The position numbers were made by a program, and so were the translations under genes. From contig NZ_JACCFV010000001.1 of the NCBI RefSeq assembly GCF_013410545.1, positions 3,286,001-3,350,000 on the forward strand: DNA of 64,000 nt, written 5' to 3'. The stretch is from Pseudoclavibacter chungangensis (GTDB lineage: Bacteria > Actinomycetota > Actinomycetes > Actinomycetales > Microbacteriaceae). The notes below the pieces were generated by a model. The model saw only the letters and a program-made list of their open reading frames with translations. It had not been told where the DNA came from and searched no databases. Shown here in pieces: positions 50,353 through 58,127 of the stretch (within the stretch, counting starts at the first letter, position 1; each line of letters opens with the position of its first letter).

Positions 50353-50373
50353 GTCGGTCAACATTAGACCGAC
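50353..50373. promoter_or_regulatory. TetR-type operator overlapping the -10 element
   Basis: GTCGGTC-AACATTA-GACCGAC, a 7-bp perfect inverted repeat with a 7-nt spacer, directly abuts the TetR start and covers the minus-strand TAATGT. Confidence 0.65.
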
Positions 50374-50495
50374 GCGAGCGCGACGGATTCAGCGGATACG
50401 CGGGAGATGCGGAGGGATGCGCGCGGGGCCGGATGTCCGGGCCCGGCGGTGAGGCAGCGGCCGTGGGATCGGGCTCCTGTGGCACCTGTGCTGGG

Positions 50496-50607
50496 GCGGC
50501 AGCGGTCGTGGGGCAGCCGCCGTGAAGCAATGACCGCGAGGCAACTGCCGCGAAGCAACTGCCGCGAATCCGCCACCCTGAAGCAACTGCCGCGAGGCAA
50601 CCGTGCG
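50496..50607. repeat. 14-bp minisatellite, eight units
   Basis: Eight successive 14-bp units, four of them GA(A/G)GCAACTGCCGC or one change from it, run from 50496 to 50607. The rest are diverged. The period is not a multiple of three, so it is not a protein repeat. Confidence 0.75.
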
Positions 50608-50817
50608 TCGGCCCGAGTGAACATGAACAAGGGATGCGCTGCCCGGAATGTGCCCACTTCACGCTGTGTCGGGGTGCGACCCCGTACCCTCACCGCACCA
50701 CGCCGACGCACGACCCCGCACCCCACTGCGTCCGCCACCTCGTCCCGCACACCGCTTGCCGCTCGCAGCTTCTCGTTCGCCCTTCCCCACTGCTCGCCGC
50801 TCCCCGCTGGCCGAGAG

Positions 50818-50866
50818 AGCCGGGTTGTTGCTACCCGGCCCCGGGCCGGGTAGCAACAACCCGGCT
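50818..50866. repeat. Family B palindrome, copy 2: 24-bp perfect inverted repeat
   Basis: Arms 50818-50841 and 50843-50866 around one base, sharing the core AGCCGGGTTGTTGCTACC with the copy at 17784-17836. No gene ends here: it lies some 550 bp upstream of the HNH gene and 450 bp upstream of the TetR start, so a simple terminator role is less obvious than for copy 1. Confidence 0.8.
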
Positions 50867-50967
50867 TGCTGTGTGGCTCGTCGGACGCAGCGGGGCATCC
50901 TCGCAGCGTTCTGGGGCCCGTCGCAGTGGATCTCCGGATTGTCCGAGGGTGGTGATGGGGTGTGGGT

Positions 50968-51130
50968 ATGAACGGTCACGAGCCCGACGGCACCGCTGCC
51001 GCACCGGCACCGGGCGCCACCACGCGTCCGGCGGCCGGCGGTGGCGCGGGTTGTCGCTCGTGGTCGTGTCTGGCCGGTTCGACGGTGTCGCCGTTCCCGT
51101 TCTCGATTCCGGCCCGTTCCCGAGCAGGGT
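50968..51130 (+). pseudogene. First truncated 5' copy of the HNH gene
   Basis: Starts ATG at 50968 and encodes MNGHEPDGTAAAPAPGATTR before similarity to the intact gene is lost. A frame continues to 51240 but reads through the next unit in a different phase. It is a remnant or a duplication by-product, though a short peptide could still be made. Confidence 0.6.
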
Positions 51131-51163
51131 CGGATTGTCCGAGGGTGGTGATGGGGTGTGGGT

Positions 51164-51339
51164 ATGAACGATCACGAGCCCGACGGCACTGCCGCCGCAC
51201 CGGCCCCGGACGTGACACCGCGTCCGGTGGCCGGTGGTGATGCGCGCCGTCTCGGGCTCTCGCGGTCGCACCTGCCCGGGTCCACGGTGTCACCGTTCCC
51301 GTTCCCGTTCTCGATTCCGGCTCCGTTCCTGGGCCGGGT
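51164..51339 (+). pseudogene. Second truncated 5' copy of the HNH gene
   Basis: Starts ATG at 51164 and encodes MNDHEPDGTAAAPAPDVTPR, matching the intact gene for about 20 codons, then diverges. The frame stays open to about 51376, into the next unit. Its leader is nearly identical to that of the intact copy, so it is probably transcribed and may be translated. Confidence 0.6.
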
Positions 51340-51372
51340 CGGATTGTCCGAGGGTGGTGATGGAGTGTGGGT

Positions 51373-53079
51373 ATGAACGATCACGAGCCCGACGGCACCG
51401 CCGCCGCACCGGCCCCGGACGCGACCTCGCGTCCGACGGTCGGTGGTGACGCGCGCCCGTCGGCTGGTGGTGACTCGCCTGCTCGGCCGCGTGGTCAGGC
51501 GACGCTCGCGCCGCACGTTGCGTTCATGATGCACCTGCAACATCTCGACGGCATCGGTGCCCACGACGAAGCCTTCGACCTGGCGCTCGACGCGATCCGC
51601 GCCGAGGACAAGCTCATCGCGAAAGCCGAAGCGCGCCGCGCGGAGTTGCTCGCGTTCATCCACGAAGCGACCCTCGCTTCGGCTCGGGAGGAGTTTCCCG
51701 GGAGCGATGATGCGGTGGTGACGGCGATGCGTGAACGCACCGCCCAGCTCGCGCTCGCGACCAGCCGGTCCGAGCCGGTCGTGTCGCGTGAACTCGGCGA
51801 GAGCCTCATGCTTCGCGACGCGTTCCCCACCACGGAAGGAATGCTCCGCGATGGGCACCTCTCCCTCGCGCACGTTCGCGTGATCCTCGCCGAAGGCAGG
51901 CGACTGCCCGACGACGAGGCGCGCAAAGCGTACGAACGAGCGGTGGTGGACGGGGCCTCGCGGGAGACGCCCGCCCGGCTGCGGGCTCGCGCGCGGCGAG
52001 CCGCGCAGACGCTCATGCGGGAGAGTCTCGACGAGCGCCACAAGATCGCTCGCGAGCAGCGCGGCGTGCGGGTCGTGCACGAGGACGACGGCATGAGCCG
52101 ACTCGAAGCACACGTCCCCACCCTCCTCGGCGCGGCAATGCTCGACCGCCTCACCGAACAGGCCAAAGCCCTCACCGGGCCGGACGAACCTCGCACGCAC
52201 GATCAGATCCGCGCGGACCTGCTGTGCGAACTCGTCCTCACCAGCGACCCCGCCGACGGGTGCGGGTCACCGCACGGCGCGGCCGGCGGCATCAACGCGC
52301 GCGTCGCGATCACGGTGCCCGTGCTGTCGCTCCTCGATGGTGGTGATGATCCCGCGTTGTTGGACGGCGTGGTGCCGGTTCCGGTGGAGCAGGCGCGGGA
52401 ACTCGCGGCGCGTGCACCCTCGTTCCTGCGGGTCCTGACCGATCCGATCACGGGCGTCGCTCGCGAGAGCGACACGCGCTTCCCGACGGCGGCGCAGCGC
52501 GAGTTCCTCCGCGTGCGGGACGGGCACTGCCGCTTCCCTGGCTGCACGCGCCCCGCCAGGCGGTGCGATATCGACCACACCATCGCGGTCACCGACGGCG
52601 GCACGTCCTCGCTGGGGAACATGGCGCACCTGTGCCGCCGACACCACACCTTCAAGCACGCCACCCGCTGGCGCGTCGAACAACGCGAGCCGGGACGGTT
52701 GATCTGGTTCGCGCCGAACGGCGATCGCTACTCCGACCGGCCCGTTCCCATCGGGCCGAGGTTCAGACCGTCATGGGCCTACCACGACGATGATCTCGAC
52801 AGTCCACCCGGAACAGGCGTCACCCAAGCCGCCCCGGCGGGGCTGGTTCGCGCGCTCGACACCTCCGAACACGCGATCGCGCCCACCATTCGACCGGCGA
52901 CCGAGCGTCCACGCACCAGCATGGAAGCCGAGTTCGAGTTCGACCCCGCGCTCGAGTCGTCCACGGTTGGGCATATGAACGCCGAGCGCCCAGCCGGCCC
53001 TCGCGGACACCGGCCGAGGAGAACCGAAACCAACGCGCACGCAGACGCCGATTCCGAGAACGACCCGCCGCCCTTCTGA
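51373..53079 (+). CDS. DUF222 and HNH endonuclease domain protein
   Basis: A 568-residue protein of the family common in many copies in actinobacteria (including mycobacterial REP13E12 proteins). After a disordered tail of about 45 residues comes DUF222 (about 48-330; LAPHVAFMMHLQHLDGIGAH, helical). The HNH nuclease domain has DGHCRFPGCTRPARRCDIDH (two Cys of a zinc knuckle and the His), GGTSSLGN and LCRRHHTFKH. A further disordered tail of about 100 residues ends the protein. It is probably a DNA-cutting mobile or selfish element, but its role is not established. The leader is triplicated upstream. Confidence 0.92.
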   Translation: MNDHEPDGTAAAPAPDATSRPTVGGDARPSAGGDSPARPRGQATLAPHVAFMMHLQHLDGIGAHDEAFDLALDAIRAEDKLIAKAEARRAELLAFIHEATLASAREEFPGSDDAVVTAMRERTAQLALATSRSEPVVSRELGESLMLRDAFPTTEGMLRDGHLSLAHVRVILAEGRRLPDDEARKAYERAVVDGASRETPARLRARARRAAQTLMRESLDERHKIAREQRGVRVVHEDDGMSRLEAHVPTLLGAAMLDRLTEQAKALTGPDEPRTHDQIRADLLCELVLTSDPADGCGSPHGAAGGINARVAITVPVLSLLDGGDDPALLDGVVPVPVEQARELAARAPSFLRVLTDPITGVARESDTRFPTAAQREFLRVRDGHCRFPGCTRPARRCDIDHTIAVTDGGTSSLGNMAHLCRRHHTFKHATRWRVEQREPGRLIWFAPNGDRYSDRPVPIGPRFRPSWAYHDDDLDSPPGTGVTQAAPAGLVRALDTSEHAIAPTIRPATERPRTSMEAEFEFDPALESSTVGHMNAERPAGPRGHRPRRTETNAHADADSENDPPPF

Positions 53080-53390
53080 GCGCAGTGAGACCCGAACCGG
53101 GCAAAGCAACATACCCCGGAGGCAACGACACGGGCGCCACGCGCCGTCAGATCTCGCCGCGACGCTTCGCCGCCAGACCGCGCATCGCCAGTCCGGAGGC
53201 CGTCAGCCCCCGCGCCACGGCGCCACACGCCGTCATGCCAAGCACCCGCCGCCGGGCCACTCGCCGTGCGCCACCGACACGCGCCTTCAGTCCGCGCAAC
53301 GTCACCCCGAGCGCCATCAGCCGACTCGCCGGTCGCGCCCGCGTGTCGCCGAGTCCCACGGCGGGAGCCGCGGGGCCCGCTCCAGATCAG
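53080..53390. other. Intergenic region between HNH and PutA-like genes
   Basis: About 310 bases between converging genes. Apart from the possible small minus-strand frame at 53147-53359, I see only an imperfect GC-rich stem near 53361-53382 that may end the PutA-like transcript. Confidence 0.45.
53147..53359 (-). CDS. Possible small basic protein downstream of the PutA-like gene
   Basis: A 70-residue frame from a GTG at 53359, about 30 bp after the PutA-like stop. It is very basic and shows spaced repeats of LRGL, RGLTASGL and MRGLAA. About 80 percent of third positions are G or C, lower than in the neighbours, and there is no clear ribosome binding site. I cannot assign a family; it may be non-coding. 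Confidence 0.25.
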   Translation of the reverse strand: MGLGDTRARPASRLMALGVTLRGLKARVGGARRVARRRVLGMTACGAVARGLTASGLAMRGLAAKRRGEI

Positions 53391-56300
53391 CTACAGGTCG
53401 GTCCCGATCGGCGCGTCCGGGTCGACGAGCTTCTCGTGCGGGAACAGCTCCGCCACGCGATCGTCCGGGCGTCCGTGCCGGTGCGCCGTGATCGAGATCG
53501 TCTGCTCCCGCAAGAACGGCAAGAGCTCGACCCGCCCGGCATTCGTCACCGGATCCGCCCACAGCGCAAGATCCGGATCACCACCGACCGACTCGCGGAA
53601 CGCCGCCCGATCGCCACCGATGAGCCTGATGCGCAACGAATCGAGCTCACGCCTGCGCGTCCGTTCCGCGAACGCCTCGTCGCCCTCGACGCGCACCACG
53701 AACTGCAACTGGTCGAGCACCCCCGCGATCTCGACGGGCAACGGGAACGGCACCGACACGTCGGGAACCGCCCGCACGACGCGCGCCCCCACGAGCACGC
53801 GCACGAGATCGGCGAGATCGCCACCCTCCGCCAGACGCACCGTCACCGCCGCCGGGCGGTAGCGCAGCAGGTTCCGCTCGATGCCGAGGTTCGACACGTC
53901 GCTCACCTCGCCGAATTCCTCGTTCCACGCGATCTGGTCGCTCAACGCCGACCGCCGCACCCGATCGAACGCGTCGTAGTCGAGCGACGACTGCGCCGCC
54001 TCGATGAGCCGCACCGCCTTCTCGTCGAGACCGCGCAGATGCAGCGTCGACGACTGCTGCCCCGGATCGATGCGCCACGTCCCGAGCGCCATGAGCGCAT
54101 TCGGGCCACCCGTCTTGTACGACCGACCGACCGCCGACCGCCTCCACCCGCCGAACGGCTGCCGCTGCACGATGTCACCGAGCAGATCCCGATTGATCAT
54201 GAGATTGCCCGCCTCGACCTCCTGGATCCAGCGCGCGATCTCGGCACGGTCGAGCGAATGCAGCCCCGCGGAGAGCCCATACGGCGTCGCGTTCTGCATC
54301 GCGATCGCATCGCCGAGCGTGAGCGCGTGCATGATGCTGAGCACGGGACCGAAGAACTCCGTCACGTGCGTGTAGCTGCCCGCCTTCACCCCGGCACGCA
54401 CACCCGGCGACCACAGACGCCCCGTGTCGTCGAGCTGCCGCGGCTCCACGAGCCAGCTCTCCCCCTCGGCAAGCTCCGTGAGCGCGAAACGCAGCTCCGG
54501 CTCCGGCGGCGCGATGAGCGGCCCGATCGCCGTCGCCGGATCGGTCGGATACCCGAGCCGCATCGACGTCACGGCGTCCGCGAGCTGCTCGTGGAACCTC
54601 GCCGACCGCGCGACCGAACCCACGAGGATCACACTGCCCGCATGCGCCGCCCGCTGACCCGTCGAGCGGAACGCACTCACGGCGACATCGCGCGCCGCCT
54701 GATCGAGGTCCGCCGACGGCGTCACGACGATCGAGTTCTTCCCGGCCGACCCCGCGATGAGCGGCAGCGACGGACGCCACTGCAGGAACGTGCGGGCCGT
54801 CTCCCACGTGCCGTTCAGCAGCACACGCTCGACGCGCTCGTCGACGATGAGCCGCTGCCCGAGCTGCTCGTCCGTGACGATACGCTCGTCACACACCGCG
54901 ACCTGCAACAGATCCCGCGGGATCCCCGCATCCCACAGCACACCGATCGCGACCGCAGCGATCCGCGCCGTGCGAGGCGACGGCTTCGCGACGACGGCCG
55001 ATCCCGCGGCGAGCGCCGTCAGCACCGGACCGAGCACGCCCGCGACCGGCGGCGACCACGGCGTCGCGACGACGCTCACCCCCACCGGATGGAACGCCGC
55101 CCCCTGCATGCGATCGAGCTGCCGCGCGAGGTGCGCCGCGTGATTCGCGACGTCGATCGCGCGACTCACGTCGTGATCCGCGTCCGCGATCGTCGCGCTC
55201 GCCTCGCTCATCGACACCTCGATGAGGCGGGCACGGTTCGCCTCGAGGGCCTTCGCGACCTTTTCGAGGTTCGCCGCGCGCTCCCACCCCACCTGATCGC
55301 GCCACGCCGGTGCCGCGGCCGCCGCACGCGCGACGAGCTCGTCGACCTGCTCGATCGACGTCACGACGAGACGTCGCGCCTCCTCGACCCCGATCTCGCT
55401 GCGCGCGACGCGACGCTGCACACGCGACGCCCACTCACGGTTCGCCGGGATCGTCAGGTCCGTGTCGGGCGCATTGCGGAACGTGTTCCGGAGGATGCGG
55501 CCACGCCGCAGCCCGAGCACGATCTCGGTGAGCCGGGCGCTCGGGCCCGTCTCCGCCGGGTTCTCGGTCGCCTCGTCGGGCACGACCGGACGCTGCGCGG
55601 CCGATGCACCCGGCGGCAGGAACTCGCCGTCGACGGGCGCGAGTTCGGGGATGAGTTCGTCGTCCGCGCCCGTCGTTCGTGGAGCATCGCGCGGCGTCGG
55701 CGTCGGCGGCGCGGGCGCCACGGCCGCCGGCTCGGCCTCGTCGACGAACAGGCCGTCGGGGAACAGTTCGAGCTCGATCCCCGCCGTGACCGTCGCGGCG
55801 TCATCGGCGTCGACGCGCTCCTGCTGGCGGTTCTGCCCACCGGGCAGCTGGAACATGCGACCGATCGCGTCGAGCAGCCGCGCGTCGTCCGGATGAATCG
55901 ACTCGCGCCCCGCGAGCGACGCCTCCGACCACTCGAGCGCCGACGCGGACGCCGTCTCGACATCCACGCGCCGCAGCAGATAGTCGACGGCCGGGCGGAG
56001 CGACTCGTCGGGAACGAGCGGCAGCCGCTGCACGACCTCCGCACCCACCGACCGCAACCGCTCGACGGCCGGATCCCCCGCCCCGACCGGGACGACGACC
56101 CGCACGGGGTCGGGTCGCCCGCGGGCCTGCCCGATCGCGATCGCGAGCGCCGCCTCGCGGGCCAGATCGGCATCTATCTCCGCGCGCACGGCGGGCGCGT
56201 GATCCGGGTGCAGCAACTGGTCGAGCAGGCGGACCGTGTTCGCCGCGACCTCGCCCTCCTCGGCGAAGCTCGCGAGCCGCCAGCCGCCGAGCACGGCGTC

Positions 56301-58058
56301 CACGCGCTCGGCCGCGAGGTCGCCCGCGTGCGTGACGGCCACCGTCACCGGCGCGCCGAGATCCTCCCGACGCATGTGGGCGCGACCACTCACGCGGCGA
56401 AGCAGCCCGGGTGTCTCGGGGAACTCCGCGGGGATCGCGATACCCATCGGCAATTGCAACAGCGCGTCCTCGTCGAGCAGCCGGAGGAAGACCTGCACGG
56501 CGAGCTCGAGGTCCCTCGAACCCGTCGCACGCAGCACGAGCAGCGTCGATCCCGTTCCCGGTGCGCCGTTCGGCTGCGGCGCGTCGAGCGCGACGGCGTA
56601 CACGGGCGCGAGCTTCGCGGCGATCCGCTCGACCGCGCCGTCGAAGTCCCACAGCGAGGTCTGCGGATCGACGTCGGCGAGCGTGAACTCGACCTCCGGG
56701 ACCGTCGGGTCCGCGACGAGCGCGGCGAGGCGCTGCAGACGTGTGTGCGCCCCGTGCTCGCCCAGCACCGGATCACCGAGCAGCCGCACGCGCGGGATAG
56801 CACCGATCTCGCGCGCGTGCGCGATCGCGTTCAACCGCGCATCCGTGGTGTCGGTCACGACCTCACGACCGAACACCGCCCACGCGACCCGCTTCACGAA
56901 CGGCGCCGTGAGCCACGGCACGCCCGGCCCCGCGAAGGCACCCGCCCGAAGCGCGAGACGGGCACGGCGTGACATGGCAGCGGGGATCCGCTCATTCAGG
57001 TCGCCGAGCTGCTGGCCCGCGACGACGGCGTCCTCGGGCCGGACGACGTCGTCGAGCAGGTGGCGCAGGAAATCGCCGCCGCCGGGCTGCTCCGCCGCGC
57101 GGCGCAGATCGCCCGACGGGTCGAGATGGTCACGCGCACGCTCGCTGCGGGCCTCCGCCTGTGCCTCCGCGAGCGCCTGTCGATCGGTCTCCGCGTCCGC
57201 GCGCCATCGACGCAGGATGCCGAACGCGATGGGTGCCGCGTCCGAGGGGGAGGAGAGCGAGCTCGCCTCGACGACGGGGATGACGGCCGTCGGCGGCGCG
57301 AAGGGGTTCTCGGCTTCCGGTGCTCCGTGCCCGGCGCCCCCCGGGGCGGCATCGTCCACGACACCGTCGACGGTCGGATCCGCGGCACGATGCCGGAGCG
57401 GATCGATCCGGACCGTGTCGGAGGTGTCCGGCACGGCCGTCGACGCGGCCCCCGGGCCGCGGGTTCGGCGCAGTTCCTCGCGATCGATGCGCACCGTCTT
57501 CTCCGCGGACACCGCGTGGGGCGCATCGGGTGCGGCGGCCGCACGACGCAATTCGCTCCGATCGACCTGCACCGTCTCCGACGTGTCGGGTTCCCCCGGC
57601 GCGGGCACCCCACCCGGCACGATGACGACGGCCTCGCCGTCACCGACCGTCGCGGCGGACCCCACCGGCGACGCGGGGCCGTCGTCGAACGCCCGCGGCG
57701 CCTCCCCCGCGGCCGCGTCGTCGGCGACGTCACCCGCCCTGCTGACCGACGCGACGATGCCACGCTCGGTACCCGGCGCCGCCCGGCGGCCTCGACGGAG
57801 CTGCACCGTGTCGTCCGGCCCGCCCGGGGCCGCGTCACCCGTGCGCTCCTCCTCGGGAAGTCGTTCCTCGGCCGTGGCCGCGTCGCGACGCTTGCGGATG
57901 ATCGAGCGCACGAGATCGGCACGCTCGACGCGTCGTGCGTCGACGTCCTCGAATTCGCGTCGCCCGATGCCGCTCGTCTGCCGTCGCTGCGCGCCCCGTC
58001 CCGCGCGTGCTGCGTGTTCGGCGGCGTCCTGGTCGTCGGAGTCGGAAGGTGGCCGCAT
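53391..58058 (-). CDS. PutA-like protein (proline dehydrogenase/P5C dehydrogenase fold) lacking catalytic residues
   Basis: 1,555 residues. Order: disordered N-terminal tail (1 to about 270) with four TV(Q/R)-type repeats; proline dehydrogenase-like region (about 290-780); Pro-rich linker; aldehyde dehydrogenase-like domain (about 890-1390); C-terminal domain. Ordinary actinobacterial PutA is about 1,150-1,200 residues. The ALDH domain has Ala at 1137 where the catalytic Cys belongs (GQRAAHA for GQxCSA), Gly at 1103 for the general-base Glu (34 residues earlier, the usual spacing) and PWSPP for PWNFP. The whole protein has one Cys, near 1055. PRODH motifs (VKGAN-type, the Asp of LDMEEYRD, QAYLPD) are replaced, while YLLRR remains. 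TATGGT lies six nt before the ATG. A non-enzymatic role is inferred. Confidence 0.88.
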   Translation of the reverse strand: MRPPSDSDDQDAAEHAARAGRGAQRRQTSGIGRREFEDVDARRVERADLVRSIIRKRRDAATAEERLPEEERTGDAAPGGPDDTVQLRRGRRAAPGTERGIVASVSRAGDVADDAAAGEAPRAFDDGPASPVGSAATVGDGEAVVIVPGGVPAPGEPDTSETVQVDRSELRRAAAAPDAPHAVSAEKTVRIDREELRRTRGPGAASTAVPDTSDTVRIDPLRHRAADPTVDGVVDDAAPGGAGHGAPEAENPFAPPTAVIPVVEASSLSSPSDAAPIAFGILRRWRADAETDRQALAEAQAEARSERARDHLDPSGDLRRAAEQPGGGDFLRHLLDDVVRPEDAVVAGQQLGDLNERIPAAMSRRARLALRAGAFAGPGVPWLTAPFVKRVAWAVFGREVVTDTTDARLNAIAHAREIGAIPRVRLLGDPVLGEHGAHTRLQRLAALVADPTVPEVEFTLADVDPQTSLWDFDGAVERIAAKLAPVYAVALDAPQPNGAPGTGSTLLVLRATGSRDLELAVQVFLRLLDEDALLQLPMGIAIPAEFPETPGLLRRVSGRAHMRREDLGAPVTVAVTHAGDLAAERVDAVLGGWRLASFAEEGEVAANTVRLLDQLLHPDHAPAVRAEIDADLAREAALAIAIGQARGRPDPVRVVVPVGAGDPAVERLRSVGAEVVQRLPLVPDESLRPAVDYLLRRVDVETASASALEWSEASLAGRESIHPDDARLLDAIGRMFQLPGGQNRQQERVDADDAATVTAGIELELFPDGLFVDEAEPAAVAPAPPTPTPRDAPRTTGADDELIPELAPVDGEFLPPGASAAQRPVVPDEATENPAETGPSARLTEIVLGLRRGRILRNTFRNAPDTDLTIPANREWASRVQRRVARSEIGVEEARRLVVTSIEQVDELVARAAAAAPAWRDQVGWERAANLEKVAKALEANRARLIEVSMSEASATIADADHDVSRAIDVANHAAHLARQLDRMQGAAFHPVGVSVVATPWSPPVAGVLGPVLTALAAGSAVVAKPSPRTARIAAVAIGVLWDAGIPRDLLQVAVCDERIVTDEQLGQRLIVDERVERVLLNGTWETARTFLQWRPSLPLIAGSAGKNSIVVTPSADLDQAARDVAVSAFRSTGQRAAHAGSVILVGSVARSARFHEQLADAVTSMRLGYPTDPATAIGPLIAPPEPELRFALTELAEGESWLVEPRQLDDTGRLWSPGVRAGVKAGSYTHVTEFFGPVLSIMHALTLGDAIAMQNATPYGLSAGLHSLDRAEIARWIQEVEAGNLMINRDLLGDIVQRQPFGGWRRSAVGRSYKTGGPNALMALGTWRIDPGQQSSTLHLRGLDEKAVRLIEAAQSSLDYDAFDRVRRSALSDQIAWNEEFGEVSDVSNLGIERNLLRYRPAAVTVRLAEGGDLADLVRVLVGARVVRAVPDVSVPFPLPVEIAGVLDQLQFVVRVEGDEAFAERTRRRELDSLRIRLIGGDRAAFRESVGGDPDLALWADPVTNAGRVELLPFLREQTISITAHRHGRPDDRVAELFPHEKLVDPDAPIGTDL

Positions 58059-58070
58059 AGAGCGACCATA
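58059..58070 (-). promoter_or_regulatory. Leaderless -10 element of the PutA-like gene
   Basis: TATGGT (58070-58065 on the minus strand), six nt CGCTCT, then ATG at 58058. Supports the long N-terminal tail being translated. Confidence 0.5.
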
Positions 58071-58127
58071 ACGACCGAGGCTGCACGATCCGTCGGACGC
58101 GCCGAGTCGTGCCGACGGAGACGCCGA

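Larger units (their letters stand above)
50365..50934. other. Gene-poor repeat region upstream of the HNH locus
   Basis: Over 550 bases hold no convincing gene. The contents are the TetR promoter, the 14-bp minisatellite, a stretch with lower G/C at third positions in all frames, and the family B palindrome at 50818. Frames here are low-complexity and lack ribosome binding sites. Confidence 0.55.
50935..51470 (+). repeat. Three tandem copies of the HNH gene 5' region
   Basis: Units begin at 50935, 51131 and 51340 with CGGATTGTCCGAGGGTGGTG and each contains the leader, a GTGGGTATG start and the codons for MN(G/D)HEPDGTAAAPAP. Periods are 196 and 209 bp. The first two units decay into frames without the DUF222 domain; the third continues into the intact gene. 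Confidence 0.88.

Noticed and set aside
50935..51339. Treating the two upstream HNH-like starts as separate genes
   Set aside because: They match the true gene for only about 20 codons and then lose all similarity; repeat remnants are the simpler reading.
51373..53079. HNH gene as a homing endonuclease inside an intron or intein
   Set aside because: The gene is free-standing between unrelated genes, has a DUF222 domain and is not inserted in a host gene.
53085..56972. 1,295-residue open frame antisense to the PutA-like gene
   Set aside because: Arg/Asp/His-rich low-complexity product with no domain, in the frame that is automatically open opposite a GC-rich gene. The minus-strand frame has clear PutA homology.
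53391..58058. Annotating the large gene as an active bifunctional proline dehydrogenase/P5C dehydrogenase
   Set aside because: Fold-level similarity is clear, but the ALDH Cys, Glu and Asn and the main PRODH motifs are missing, so naming it putA would mislead.
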